A DNA stretch of 38,056 nucleotides from Bordetella parapertussis. Its GTDB lineage: Bacteria > Pseudomonadota > Gammaproteobacteria > Burkholderiales > SG8-41. This document shows positions 17,226 to 25,511 of this stretch, one piece after another; the stretch's first letter is position 1; every line of letters starts with the position of its first letter. The stretch covers positions 1 through 38,056 of the forward strand of contig CAMBCF010000043.1 of NCBI GenBank assembly GCA_945864585.1, in the 5' to 3' direction. The position numbers and the translations under genes were made by a program. The notes under the pieces were generated by a model. The model was not told the origin of the DNA, searched no databases, and saw only the letters and a list, made by a program, of their open reading frames with translations.

Positions 17226-18404
17226 TTATTTTTTGCGTGCGAGCTTGGGCCGTTTGCCCACGGTGACTTTGAGTTCCAGCTCTTTTTGCGCGCGTAACAC
17301 TTTAAGCGTTGCCGCGCTGCCGGGCGCGAGCGCCGAAATCAGCGTCAACATGCTGGCCGAATCCACTACCGGTTTGCCGTCCACCGCCACCAGTACATCG
17401 CCCGCTTTCATGCCGGCCTGGTCGGCAGGTGTGGCGCTGAACACTTCGGTAATCAGCGTGCCGCGCGTCGACGGCAACTTTAATGATTGCGCCAGTTCCG
17501 CGCTTAATTCCTGCACCGCCACGCCGATCCAGCCGCGCGTTACCGTGCCCGTTTGCACCAGTTGATCGAGCACCAGTTTGGCGGTGGCGGCGGGAATTGC
17601 AAAGCCGATGCCCAGCGATGCGCCGCCCGGCGTGCGTGAATAAATTGCGGTGTTGATGCCGATCATATTGCCGTTGATATCCACCAGCGCGCCGCCGGAA
17701 TTGCCGGGGTTGATGGCGGCGTCGGTCTGGATGAAATTCTCGAAGGTGTTGATCCCCAGACGGCTGCGCGACAGCGCGCTGATGATGCCGAAAGTCACGG
17801 TCTGCCCGACGCCGAACGGATTGCCGATGGCCAGCACCAGGTCGCCGACTTGCGCCTGATCCGACTGGCCAAAGGTAATTGCCGGCAATTTCGGCAGATC
17901 GATTTTGATTACTGCCAGATCGGTTTCCGGATCGGTGCCGATCACTTTCGCCTTGGCGCGGCGATTGTCGGCGAGTGCAACTTCAATCTCATCGGCGGCC
18001 TCGACCACATGCGCGTTAGTCAGAATGTAGCCTTGCTCACTGACAATCACGCCGGAGCCGAGATTGTTGCTTTTTTGCGATGGGCTTTCACCTTCGCCGC
18101 CGAAAAAATAGCGAAACACCGGGTCATCCATGAACGGCGGGCGCTGCGCTTTGATTTCCTTGCTGGTGTAGATATTCACCACGGCGGGCATCGCGAGCTT
18201 AACGGCTTCGCTGAACGAGGTGAGTTTTGCGCCGGCCACCACCGTGGCTGACGCCGGTGCTGCGGGCGCGGCGACTTTTGCGATGGCAGACGCGCTGCGT
18301 GCGTTCCACGGCAGCAAATCGGGGCGCAGTGTGGAAATCACGAACAGCGCCGCCACACACACGGTGACCGCTTGCGCGAAAAACAACCAGAATTTACGTA
18401 ACAT
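17226..18404 (-). CDS. Membrane-anchored HtrA-family serine protease (DegS/AlgW-like)
   Basis: This is a periplasmic S1C protease with one PDZ domain (392 residues). An N-terminal membrane anchor (about residues 5-25, FWLFFAQAVTVCVAALFV) replaces a cleavable signal, the layout of DegS/AlgW rather than DegP. The catalytic triad is H132 (LTNAHVV), D162 (TDLAVIKID) and S236 (NPGNSGGALVD). The PDZ domain spans about 287-380 and starts RGWIGVAVQEL. AlgW-type proteases cleave anti-sigma factors in envelope stress, but its substrate here is unknown. It is convergent with tatC and divergent from petABC, a neighbourhood common in Betaproteobacteria. Confidence 0.93.
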   Translation of the reverse strand: MLRKFWLFFAQAVTVCVAALFVISTLRPDLLPWNARSASAIAKVAAPAAPASATVVAGAKLTSFSEAVKLAMPAVVNIYTSKEIKAQRPPFMDDPVFRYFFGGEGESPSQKSNNLGSGVIVSEQGYILTNAHVVEAADEIEVALADNRRAKAKVIGTDPETDLAVIKIDLPKLPAITFGQSDQAQVGDLVLAIGNPFGVGQTVTFGIISALSRSRLGINTFENFIQTDAAINPGNSGGALVDINGNMIGINTAIYSRTPGGASLGIGFAIPAATAKLVLDQLVQTGTVTRGWIGVAVQELSAELAQSLKLPSTRGTLITEVFSATPADQAGMKAGDVLVAVDGKPVVDSASMLTLISALAPGSAATLKVLRAQKELELKVTVGKRPKLARKK

Positions 18405-18706
18405 TTGCCGGTGAGGTTGGGGTGAGCCGCTGATGACTGCGGCGTGACGCGCAGTGGCGATTATTGCCCAAACGGCTGGCGGGCGGAAGGGCGAGGGTCA
18501 GGCGTTACTGCGTATTTTCAGGTTGCGGCACAGGCCGCCGCAGGTTACCTCAGACTTCCACTTAAGCGTCTGTTTTTAAGCAGTAAATTCACGTTTTAAT
18601 TCACTTTTTATGGCGAACCGCTTAAAATGACGAAGGTTGCAATGTGCGCACTTATTCCTCGATTCGCTGTTACCGACTTTTTACCCCCTTCAGGAAACCC
18701 CTTCGT
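18405..18706. other. Divergent intergenic region between the protease and petA
   Basis: About 300 bases without a convincing gene. The half next to the protease is GC-rich. The middle (18560-18630) is AT-rich and holds the predicted petA promoter. An in-frame extension of petA upstream to 18644 exists but lacks family resemblance. Confidence 0.6.
18600..18628 (+). promoter_or_regulatory. Predicted sigma-70 promoter of petABC
   Basis: TTCACT (18600-18605) and TAAAAT (18623-18628) are separated by 17 bases in the AT-rich middle of the divergent gap. The -10 matches five of six consensus positions and the -35 four of six. The untranslated leader before petA would be about 70 bases. Confidence 0.4.
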
Positions 18707-19309
18707 ATGGCTGAACAACAACCCGACAAAGGCCGGCGCTCTATTCTCGTGGCTGCGAGCACGATTGCCGGCGGCGTAGCAACAGTTGCGGCTGGGGTGC
18801 CGTTTGTGGCGAGCATGTTGCCGTCCGAGCGCGCCAAGGCGGCCGGCGCGCCCGTCGAAGCGGACATCAGCCAGCTTGCACCCGGCGAACGCATGACGGT
18901 GGAGTGGCAAGGCAAGCCGGTGTGGATAGTGCGCCGCACGCCGGAAATGCTGGATACGGTCAAGAAAAACGCCGGCAAGGTTGCTGATCCGAACTCAAAA
19001 AAAGTGATGCAACCCAAGTACGCGACCAACGAGATGCGTTCGATCAAGCCGGAGTATTTGGTGCTGGTGGGGATTTGCACGCATCTGGGTTGTTCGCCAG
19101 TGGAGAAATTTCAGGTGCAGGCGGAAACTTTTGCTGCGGACTGGAAGGGCGGTTTCTTCTGCCCGTGCCACGGTTCGATGTTTGATCTGGCGGGCCGCGT
19201 CTATAAGAATGTGCCCGCGCCCGACAATCTGGTGGTGCCCAAACACAAGTATCTTGCAGACGGCAGGATTCTGATCGGCGTGGACGAAAGCGAAAAGGGA
19301 GCCGTGTAG
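18707..19309 (+). CDS. petA: Rieske iron-sulfur subunit of cytochrome bc1
   Basis: PetA carries electrons from quinol to cytochrome c1. ATG 18707 gives 200 residues with a twin-arginine N-terminus (GRRSILVAAS, RR at 10-11) and one hydrophobic anchor (about 15-38), so it is a Tat substrate retained in the membrane. The [2Fe-2S] ligands are C124 and H126 (CTHLGC) and C152 and H155 (CPCHGS), with C129 and C154 placed for the stabilising disulfide. It is the first gene of petABC; four bases separate its stop from petB. Confidence 0.96.
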   Translation: MAEQQPDKGRRSILVAASTIAGGVATVAAGVPFVASMLPSERAKAAGAPVEADISQLAPGERMTVEWQGKPVWIVRRTPEMLDTVKKNAGKVADPNSKKVMQPKYATNEMRSIKPEYLVLVGICTHLGCSPVEKFQVQAETFAADWKGGFFCPCHGSMFDLAGRVYKNVPAPDNLVVPKHKYLADGRILIGVDESEKGAV

Positions 19310-19313
19310 AAAA

Positions 19314-20723
19314 ATGGCAGCCAGCAAAAAAGAACCTGTGGTGATCGTAGGGGCAGGTCCGCTCAATGCGCCGATCGGCGGGCTGCTGACGTGGGTGGAT
19401 CAGCGCTTCCCGATGATGTCGCTGTGGAAAGACCATCTTGCCGAATACTACGCGCCGAAAAATTTCAACTTCTGGTACTACTTCGGCGTGCTGGCAATGG
19501 TGATTCTGGTGCTGCAAATCGTCACCGGCATTTTCCTTACCATGCACTACAAGCCCTCGGCGGCGGACGCCTTTGCCTCGGTCGAGTACATCATGCGCGA
19601 TGTGCCCGGCGGCTGGTTGATACGTTACCTGCATTCCACCGGCGCGTCGGCGTTTTTTGTTGTGGTTTATCTGCACATGTTTCGCGGTCTCCTGTATGGC
19701 TCGTATCGCGCGCCGCGTGAACTGATCTGGATCTTCGGCATGATGATTTATCTGGCATTGATGGCCGAGGCGTTTTTCGGCTACCTGTTGCCGTGGGGCC
19801 AGATGTCGTACTGGGGCGCGCAGGTGATCATTAATCTGTTCGATGCGTTGCCGGTTATCGGGCCGGATCTGTCGACCTGGATACGCGGCGATTTCGTGGT
19901 GGGAGATGCCACCTTGAACCGCTTTTTCGCGTTTCACGTGATCGCGATTCCGCTGGCGCTGCTGGGGCTGGTGGCGGCGCACATTATGGCGCTGCATGAG
20001 GTCGGTTCCAATAATCCGGACGGCGTTGAGATCAAGGAGACCAAGGGCGCTGATGGTCATCCGCTCGACGGCATTCCGTTTCATCCGTATTACACGGTGA
20101 AGGACACGCTGGGTTTGGTCGTGTTCGCAGCTGTATTCTGCGCGATTCTCTTTTTCGCGCCGGAGATGGGCGGTTACTTTCTCGAATACAACAACTTCAT
20201 CCCCGCTGATCCGTTGAAGACGCCGCCGCACATCGCGCCGGTGTGGTACTTCACGCCGTATTACTCGATCCTGCGTGCGGTGACTGAAGACTACCTGTGG
20301 GCGTTGCGCGCCGCGGTGGCCGCTTACACCCTGTTGATAGTATTTACCTCGCGCGGCTGCCTGTCGAAATTGCTGGCCGTGGTGGTTGCGCTGGTGTTGT
20401 TGATCGCGATGGGCGTGATCGAAGCCAAGGTGTGGGGTGTGCTGCTGATGGGCGTGGCGTCGATGATTTTCTTCCTGCTGCCGTGGCTGGATAAAAGCCC
20501 CGTCAAATCAATCCGTTACAAAGGATCACTGTCACGCTGGGCGCTGACAATTTTTGTGGTGGTGTTCCTGGTGCTTGGCTACTACGGCACGCAACCGGTG
20601 ACAGCGGCGGGCACGCTCATTTCGCAGATGGGTACACTGATTTATTTTGCGTTCTTTCTGCTGATGCCTTGGTACACGCAGATGGAACAGACGCAGCCGG
20701 TGCCCAGCCGGGTGACGATGTGA
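19314..20723 (+). CDS. petB: Cytochrome b subunit of cytochrome bc1
   Basis: This is the membrane core of complex III, holding both b hemes and the quinone sites. The 469-residue product has heme-ligand pairs H107/H121 and H208/H223. The loop usually written PEWY at the quinol-oxidation site reads PVWY here (309-312), a variant of the consensus. About eight or nine hydrophobic segments are visible and the C-terminus is extended. A purine-rich GGGAG site precedes ATG 19314. It is translated in a row with petA and petC. Confidence 0.96.
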   Translation: MAASKKEPVVIVGAGPLNAPIGGLLTWVDQRFPMMSLWKDHLAEYYAPKNFNFWYYFGVLAMVILVLQIVTGIFLTMHYKPSAADAFASVEYIMRDVPGGWLIRYLHSTGASAFFVVVYLHMFRGLLYGSYRAPRELIWIFGMMIYLALMAEAFFGYLLPWGQMSYWGAQVIINLFDALPVIGPDLSTWIRGDFVVGDATLNRFFAFHVIAIPLALLGLVAAHIMALHEVGSNNPDGVEIKETKGADGHPLDGIPFHPYYTVKDTLGLVVFAAVFCAILFFAPEMGGYFLEYNNFIPADPLKTPPHIAPVWYFTPYYSILRAVTEDYLWALRAAVAAYTLLIVFTSRGCLSKLLAVVVALVLLIAMGVIEAKVWGVLLMGVASMIFFLLPWLDKSPVKSIRYKGSLSRWALTIFVVVFLVLGYYGTQPVTAAGTLISQMGTLIYFAFFLLMPWYTQMEQTQPVPSRVTM

Positions 20724-20734
20724 GGAATGCGGCC

Positions 20735-21499
20735 ATGATTAAAACGCATATGCGTAAACTAATTGCCGCCCTCCTGCTGGCGCCCGTGCTGAGCTTTGCG
20801 GCGAGCGATCATGTCAAACTCGATCGCGCGCCCATCAATCCGGGCAATGTCGAATCGCTGCAACGCGGCGCTGCGCTGTTCGTGAATTATTGCCTGAACT
20901 GCCACAGCGCGAATTACATGCGCTACAACCGCTTGACTGACTTAGGGCTGAACGATAAGGAAATCCTTGACAACTTTGTGGCGCCGTTCACCGGTGGCAA
21001 GGTTGGCGATCTGATGAAAACCACGATGGAAGCCAAGGAAGCCAAAACGTGGTTCGGCGCACAGCCGCCCGATCTCACGGTGATTGCACGTTCACGCGCC
21101 TCCGGCGCCGGCTCGGGCGCGGATTGGCTCTACACCTATCTGCGCACATTTTATCGCGATGCGTCGCGTCCCACCGGCTGGAACAACACCACCTATGCCA
21201 ATGTCGGCATGCCGCATGTGCTGTGGGAGTTGCAGGGCGAGCAGGAATTGAAGGCCGAAAAAGTGCGCGCCGATGGCTACCTGGCGAGCGTGGATAAACC
21301 TGTGCTGGTCAAACCCGGCAAACTCTCTGCGCTGGAATACGACCGTGCCGTCGCCGATCTGGTGAACTACATGGTGTATATGGGCGAACCGGCGGCCCGC
21401 AGCCGCAAGAATATCGGCCTCATCGTGCTGGGCTTCTTGTTGTTGCTGATACCGCTGGTCTACGCCTTGAAAAAAGAATTCTGGAAAGACGTGCATTAA
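20735..21499 (+). CDS. petC: Cytochrome c1 subunit of cytochrome bc1
   Basis: This periplasmic c-type cytochrome accepts electrons from the Rieske protein. ATG 20735 follows GAGG and gives 254 residues with a cleavable signal peptide (about 1-22, ending SFA-A). The heme-binding motif CLNCH is at 53-57. The WFGAQPPDLTVIARSR segment and NVGMPHVLWELQG, with the axial Met, are typical. A C-terminal membrane anchor (about 228-245) ends in KKEFWKDVH. Its TAA is followed five bases later by intergenic element 5. Confidence 0.95.
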   Translation: MIKTHMRKLIAALLLAPVLSFAASDHVKLDRAPINPGNVESLQRGAALFVNYCLNCHSANYMRYNRLTDLGLNDKEILDNFVAPFTGGKVGDLMKTTMEAKEAKTWFGAQPPDLTVIARSRASGAGSGADWLYTYLRTFYRDASRPTGWNNTTYANVGMPHVLWELQGEQELKAEKVRADGYLASVDKPVLVKPGKLSALEYDRAVADLVNYMVYMGEPAARSRKNIGLIVLGFLLLLIPLVYALKKEFWKDVH

Positions 21500-21504
21500 C
21501 TGCC

Positions 21505-21637
21505 GTGAGGCGTAAGGCGTAAGGCGTAAGGCGTAAGGCGTAAGGCGTAAGGCGTAAGAGCATCTTGGCCACGCTTGGCGCCTAACTGCTTAACGCCACA
21601 CGCCACACGCCACGCGCCTCACCCTTCAACCCTCACG
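21505..21637. repeat. Heptamer-type intergenic element 5 (petC-sspA)
   Basis: GTGAGGC (21505) is followed by six exact copies of GTAAGGC in seven-base phase (21512-21553) and GTAAGAG. The right half contains TAACGCC, ACACGCC units, GCGCCTCAC and a final CCTCACG. About ten bases then lead to the sspA ATG. It is the purest tandem array of the family. Confidence 0.88.
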
Positions 21638-21648
21638 AGATAACAAAT

Positions 21649-22248
21649 ATGATGACGCTTTACTCGGGCACCACCTGCCCCTTCAGCCAGCGCTGCCGCA
21701 TTGTGCTCTACGAAAAGGGCATGGATTTTCAGATCGTCGATGTCGATCTTTTCAACAAGCCTGAAGACCTCGCGGTGATGAATCCGTACAATCAGGTGCC
21801 GGTGCTGGTCGAGCGCGATTTGATTTTGTATGAGTCGAACATCGTCAACGAATACATCGATGACCGTTTCCCGCATCCGCAATTGATGCCCGCCGACCCG
21901 GTGATGCGCGCGCGCGCACGGTTGTTTTTGTACCGCTTCGAGAACGAAATGTTCGGCCATGTCCATGCCATCGAAAAAGGCACGCAAAAGCAGGCCGATA
22001 AGGGTCGCCAGGTGATACGCGACGCCCTGACGCAGATTACCCCGGTGTTCGCCAAGCAAAAATTCATGCTGGGCGATGATTTCACCATGCTCGACGTAGC
22101 GATAGCGCCGCTGCTGTGGCGGCTGGGCCACTACGACATCCAGTTACCCAAACAGGCCGCGCCCTTGATGAAATACGCCGAACGCTTGTTCAGCCGCCCC
22201 GCTTATATCGATGCGCTCACGGCGTCGGAGAAGGTGATGCGCAAATGA
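21649..22248 (+). CDS. sspA: Stringent starvation protein A, GST fold
   Basis: SspA is a glutathione-S-transferase-fold protein that binds RNA polymerase in Proteobacteria and modulates transcription in starvation and stress. The 199-residue product has an N-terminal thioredoxin-like domain (YSGTTCPFSQRCRIVLYEKG, then NQVPVLVERDLILYESNIVNEYI with the ES/SN loop) and an all-helical C-terminal domain with FMLGDDFTMLDVAIAPLLWRL. Adjacent sspB supports SspA over an ordinary GST. Translation starts at ATG 21649 or the next codon; no Shine-Dalgarno sequence is visible, as with other genes after these repeat elements. Confidence 0.93.
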   Translation: MMTLYSGTTCPFSQRCRIVLYEKGMDFQIVDVDLFNKPEDLAVMNPYNQVPVLVERDLILYESNIVNEYIDDRFPHPQLMPADPVMRARARLFLYRFENEMFGHVHAIEKGTQKQADKGRQVIRDALTQITPVFAKQKFMLGDDFTMLDVAIAPLLWRLGHYDIQLPKQAAPLMKYAERLFSRPAYIDALTASEKVMRK

Positions 22249-22252
22249 AATC

Positions 22253-22351
22253 GTGAGACGTAAGGCGTGAGGGGTGAGGCGTAAAATCTCCACCCACGTG
22301 TATCGACGCCTCACGCCTCACGCCTCGCGCCTCACGCCTCACGCCTCACGC
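22253..22351. repeat. Heptamer-type intergenic element 6 (sspA-sspB)
   Basis: Left units are GTGAGAC (22253), GTAAGGC, GTGAGGG, GTGAGGC and GTAAAAT in seven-base phase. The right half is six in-phase units from 22308 to 22349: GCCTCAC twice, GCCTCGC, then GCCTCAC three times. The array ends seven bases before the sspB ATG. The halves are directly complementary. Confidence 0.88.
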
Positions 22352-22355
22352 GTCT

Positions 22356-22766
22356 ATGCCCGAGCGTTCCACTAAACCCTACCTCATCCGCGCCATCCAC
22401 GAGTGGTGCGCCGATAGCGGCCTTACGCCGTACCTGTCGGTGAAGGTGGATGAAAACACCCGCGTGCCGGAGGCGTTTGTGCAAAATGGCGAGATCGTGC
22501 TCAATCTGAGTTACGACGCCACCCACAAGCTCACCATCGATAACGACGGGGTGCGGTTCTCCGCGCGTTTTAGCGGTGTGTCGCGCGAGTGTTCGATTCC
22601 GATAGCGGCGATCGCGGGCATTTTTGCACGCGAGAACGGGCAGGGACTGTTCTTCGCGCCGGAAACCGCGACCGGCGCCGGCGCCGTGGCGTCACAGCCG
22701 GCTGCGACGACTGAACCGGAAACGCCGCCGCCGCCGCCGCGGCCCAAGTTGCAGATCGTAAAATAA
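22356..22766 (+). CDS. sspB: SspB, ClpXP adaptor
   Basis: SspB delivers ssrA-tagged and other substrates to ClpXP. The 136-residue product has the substrate-binding fold (KPYLIRAIHEWCADSGLTPYLSV, then VLNLSYDATHKL and FSARFSGVSRECSIPIAAIAGIFARENGQG), a flexible Ala/Thr/Pro linker with six consecutive Pro residues, and a short C-terminal tail RPKLQIVK, the ClpX-binding (XB) motif. The linker is long and low in complexity, as usual. ATG 22356 follows the repeat array by seven bases with no Shine-Dalgarno sequence. It is eight bases from the next gene. Confidence 0.93.
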   Translation: MPERSTKPYLIRAIHEWCADSGLTPYLSVKVDENTRVPEAFVQNGEIVLNLSYDATHKLTIDNDGVRFSARFSGVSRECSIPIAAIAGIFARENGQGLFFAPETATGAGAVASQPAATTEPETPPPPPRPKLQIVK

Positions 22767-22774
22767 GCGTTGCC

Positions 22775-23749
22775 ATGCTGAAACCAATGCTTTTTTTGTG
22801 CGCCGGCGCGTCCTTGTTCTGCGCGGCGGGTGGACATGCCGCCGATGCACCTTTCCCCTCCAAACCCATTCGTTTCATACTCGGCTATCCCCCCGGCGGC
22901 GCCAGTGATACTGTGGCGCGCCTGTTGGTGGCGCCGCTGACCGCGCGCCTGGGACAGCAGATCGTCATCGACAACCGGCCCGGCGCGGGCGGCAATATCG
23001 CCGCGGAAATTGCCGCTCGCTCGGCGCCCGACGGCCACACCTGGTTTCTCGGCAACAACGCCATCCTCGCCACCAATCAGGCGCTGTACGCGAAAATGCC
23101 ATTCGATGCGCTGCGCGATTTTGCGACTGTGGTGTTGCTCGCCACGCAACCCAGCGTGCTGGTGACGCATCCTTCGCTGCCGGTGAAAAATGTAAAAGAC
23201 CTGGTCGCCCTCGCCCTCGCGCGGCCCGGCCAATTAAACTACGCCTCGTCGGGCACCGGTACCGCGGGACATCTTGCGGGTGAGTTGTTCAAGACACTGG
23301 CCCAGGTCAGCTATCAGCATATTCCGTACAAGGGCGGCGGTCCGGCGGTGATCGATCTGGTCAGCGGTCAAGTGCATTTCATGTTCGCCACCGCGGCATC
23401 GGTGATTCCCCACACCCGTACTGCACGTTTACGTGCGCTGGCGGTGACCTCCGCGCAGCGTTCGCCCTCGGTGCCGGAATTGCCGACCGTCGCGGAATCG
23501 GGTATCGCAGGATTTGAAGCGCTGACCTGGCACGGCATCGTGGTGCCCGCTGCAACTGCGCTGCCGGTGATTGCAAGAATAAATATCGAACTCAATGCGG
23601 CGCTTGCCAGCAGCGAATTGAAACAGCGTCTCGCCACGCAGGGTGTAGAAGCGCGCGGCGGCAAGCCGGAGGAGTTCGCAGCATTTCTGCGCGCTGAAAT
23701 CCCCAAGTGGAGCAAGGTGGTGCGCGATTCCGGGGCCACAGCGGATTGA
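22775..23749 (+). CDS. Bug-family (TctC-like) periplasmic solute-binding receptor
   Basis: This is a second intact Bug receptor (324 residues), placed eight bases after sspB but probably belonging functionally with the hydrolases downstream. It has a signal peptide (about 1-22, ending GGHA), PIRFILGYPPGGASDTVAR, IDNRPGAGGNIAAE, the HIPYKGGGPAVIDLVSG motif and a normal C-terminal lobe (EEFAAFLRAEIPKWSKVV). No TctA or TctB genes are nearby. Bug receptors often lie next to catabolic genes whose substrate or product they bind, so the ligand may relate to the amidohydrolases at 23907-27023. That link is inferred from position only. Confidence 0.92.
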   Translation: MLKPMLFLCAGASLFCAAGGHAADAPFPSKPIRFILGYPPGGASDTVARLLVAPLTARLGQQIVIDNRPGAGGNIAAEIAARSAPDGHTWFLGNNAILATNQALYAKMPFDALRDFATVVLLATQPSVLVTHPSLPVKNVKDLVALALARPGQLNYASSGTGTAGHLAGELFKTLAQVSYQHIPYKGGGPAVIDLVSGQVHFMFATAASVIPHTRTARLRALAVTSAQRSPSVPELPTVAESGIAGFEALTWHGIVVPAATALPVIARINIELNAALASSELKQRLATQGVEARGGKPEEFAAFLRAEIPKWSKVVRDSGATAD

Positions 23750-23906
23750 TTTTTATTGGATAAAAAGTTAATAAAAACAATCGGTTATATCTTCTCTGTG
23801 CAGCGCGATGCGCTTGCCTTAGAATACGTCCACATTATCGAATTAACAACAACAGCCGCGCTTGCAGCGGCACCATGAGTCCACCTCACCAAAAAGGAGC
23901 CCGATC

Positions 23907-25418
23907 ATGATGTCACCCGACCAGCTTGCAAAGCTGATTCCGGCGGAGACCGCCAAATTCCGCTCACCGATTCCCACGCAGCCCGTCTCAAGCGATGAGT
24001 TCTCGCCCGGGCCGCAGTCCGCAAAACAACGCGAGTTTGAAGTGCGCGTAAAACAAATCGGCAGCGAACTCGCCAAGTATCAAGGCGTATCGCGCCGCAC
24101 CTTCTTCCAGGGCGCCGCCGGCATGGCCGCCGCGTTCGTGGCGATGAACGACACCTTCGGCCCGTTTTACGAGGTGAGCAAAGCCGAAGCCGCCACCCCC
24201 GAAATGGCCAACGAGCGCGCAAAGTCGTTGAAGAGCCAGTTCATCATGGACATGCATACGCATTTCCTGCGCGATGACACGCGTATCGAAGGCTTTATTC
24301 GACAGCGCGAGGCGGTGGGCAAGGCGGGCTGGAATCCGGCGCTCGCCGGCAAGCCGCAGACCATCGAGGATCTCAAGTTCGCCAACTACTTCAAGGAAAT
24401 TTACCTCGACAGCGACACCAAAGTGGCGTTGATCTCCGGCTCCGGATCGGAAGAGGCGCGCGACTGGTTTCTGACCAATGAAATGAAGGCGCAGGCGCGC
24501 GCCGATGTCAACAAAAAGGCCGGCGCCAAGCGCATGTTCTCGCACGCGATATTCATGCCGGGCACGCCGGGCTGGATGGAAAAGGTCGACCGCGATTACG
24601 AAACACTCAAGCCCGATGCGTTCAAGGGCTACACCGTCGGCGACAACACCAATAAGCATCTGTCCAGGCATCCGTGGCGTCTCGATGACGAAAAACTGCT
24701 GTATCCGTTCTACGAAAAGCTGGTGAAGTGGAGCAAGACTTCGCCCGGCCTTGCCAACGTGTGTATCCACAAGGGACTGTATCCGCCGGCGACCACGCTG
24801 CAGTTCCCGGCGCTGATGAACTACGCGGATACGCGCGATATAGCCAAGGCCGCCAAGGACTGGCCGCAACTTAATTTCGTCATCTATCATTCGGCATTCC
24901 GCTATGTCGGCGGCTCATGGCCCGTGGGGTGGCAGCAATTCGAGAAAACCGGGCGCATCGACTGGGTCACCGATCTGGCGGAAATTCCGGAAACCTACGG
25001 CGTGAAAAACGTCTATGGCGATCTGGGTCAGATCTTCGCGCAAAGCACGATTGCGGAACCGCGTCTGTGCGCGGCGATGATGGGCCAACTGGTCAAGGGC
25101 CTCGGGGCCGACCACGTGGTGTGGGGCAGCGACGCGGTATGGACCGGCGCGCCGCAGTGGCAGATTGAAGCGCTGCGCCGCCTGGAAATTCCCGAAGAAA
25201 TGCGCAAAAAATACGGCTTCAAGCCGCTGGGCGCCGCCGATGGCCCCGTCAAAAAAGCGATTCTCGGCGAGAATTCGGCGCGTCTGTATAAATTCACCAA
25301 GCAGCAGCGCGCAGCGCTGGATAACGACGTGGTAGCGGTGGCGAAAGCCGATTACGACAAATACGGCGACGGCCGCACCAACCTGCGCTATGGCTATATG
25401 CAAAAGCCGTCTGCGTAA
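23907..25418 (+). CDS. Amidohydrolase-2 family metal hydrolase with internal Tat signal (copy 1)
   Basis: This is a 503-residue protein starting at ATG 23907 behind AAAAAGGAG. Residues 1-60 are polar. Then comes a twin-arginine signal (SRRTFF, RR at 63-64), a hydrophobic stretch (69-80) and an AEA-A cleavage-like site near 95. The catalytic domain starts at about 110. It is an amidohydrolase-2 (PF04909-like) TIM barrel with HxH metal ligands H117 and H119 (MDMHTHF), a later VCIHKGLYPP, FVIYHSAFRY, and the barrel-end VWGSDAVWTGAPQWQIEALRR with the catalytic Asp. Family members hydrolyse C-N bonds or decarboxylate; the substrate is unknown. Export to the periplasm is inferred. An intrinsic terminator follows, then a paralogue of identical length. 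Confidence 0.85.
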   Translation: MMSPDQLAKLIPAETAKFRSPIPTQPVSSDEFSPGPQSAKQREFEVRVKQIGSELAKYQGVSRRTFFQGAAGMAAAFVAMNDTFGPFYEVSKAEAATPEMANERAKSLKSQFIMDMHTHFLRDDTRIEGFIRQREAVGKAGWNPALAGKPQTIEDLKFANYFKEIYLDSDTKVALISGSGSEEARDWFLTNEMKAQARADVNKKAGAKRMFSHAIFMPGTPGWMEKVDRDYETLKPDAFKGYTVGDNTNKHLSRHPWRLDDEKLLYPFYEKLVKWSKTSPGLANVCIHKGLYPPATTLQFPALMNYADTRDIAKAAKDWPQLNFVIYHSAFRYVGGSWPVGWQQFEKTGRIDWVTDLAEIPETYGVKNVYGDLGQIFAQSTIAEPRLCAAMMGQLVKGLGADHVVWGSDAVWTGAPQWQIEALRRLEIPEEMRKKYGFKPLGAADGPVKKAILGENSARLYKFTKQQRAALDNDVVAVAKADYDKYGDGRTNLRYGYMQKPSA

Positions 25419-25444
25419 CACGCTCAGCCGGCGAGTTGTAGAAT

Positions 25445-25473
25445 GGCGCCACGCAGCAGTGGCGCCTTTTTTT
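25445..25473 (+). terminator. Intrinsic terminator after amidohydrolase copy 1
   Basis: A perfect eight-base stem GGCGCCAC/GTGGCGCC (25445-25452 and 25459-25466) with a six-base loop is followed by seven T. It is 26 bases after the stop, so the two amidohydrolase genes are probably not simply co-transcribed. Confidence 0.88.
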
Positions 25474-25511
25474 GCCGCTTGCTGACCCCATCACACGAGA
25501 GGAGACCCACC

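Noticed and set aside
18644-18706. Extended Rieske protein start at 18644
   Set aside because: It would put 21 unrelated residues before the normal twin-arginine N-terminus.
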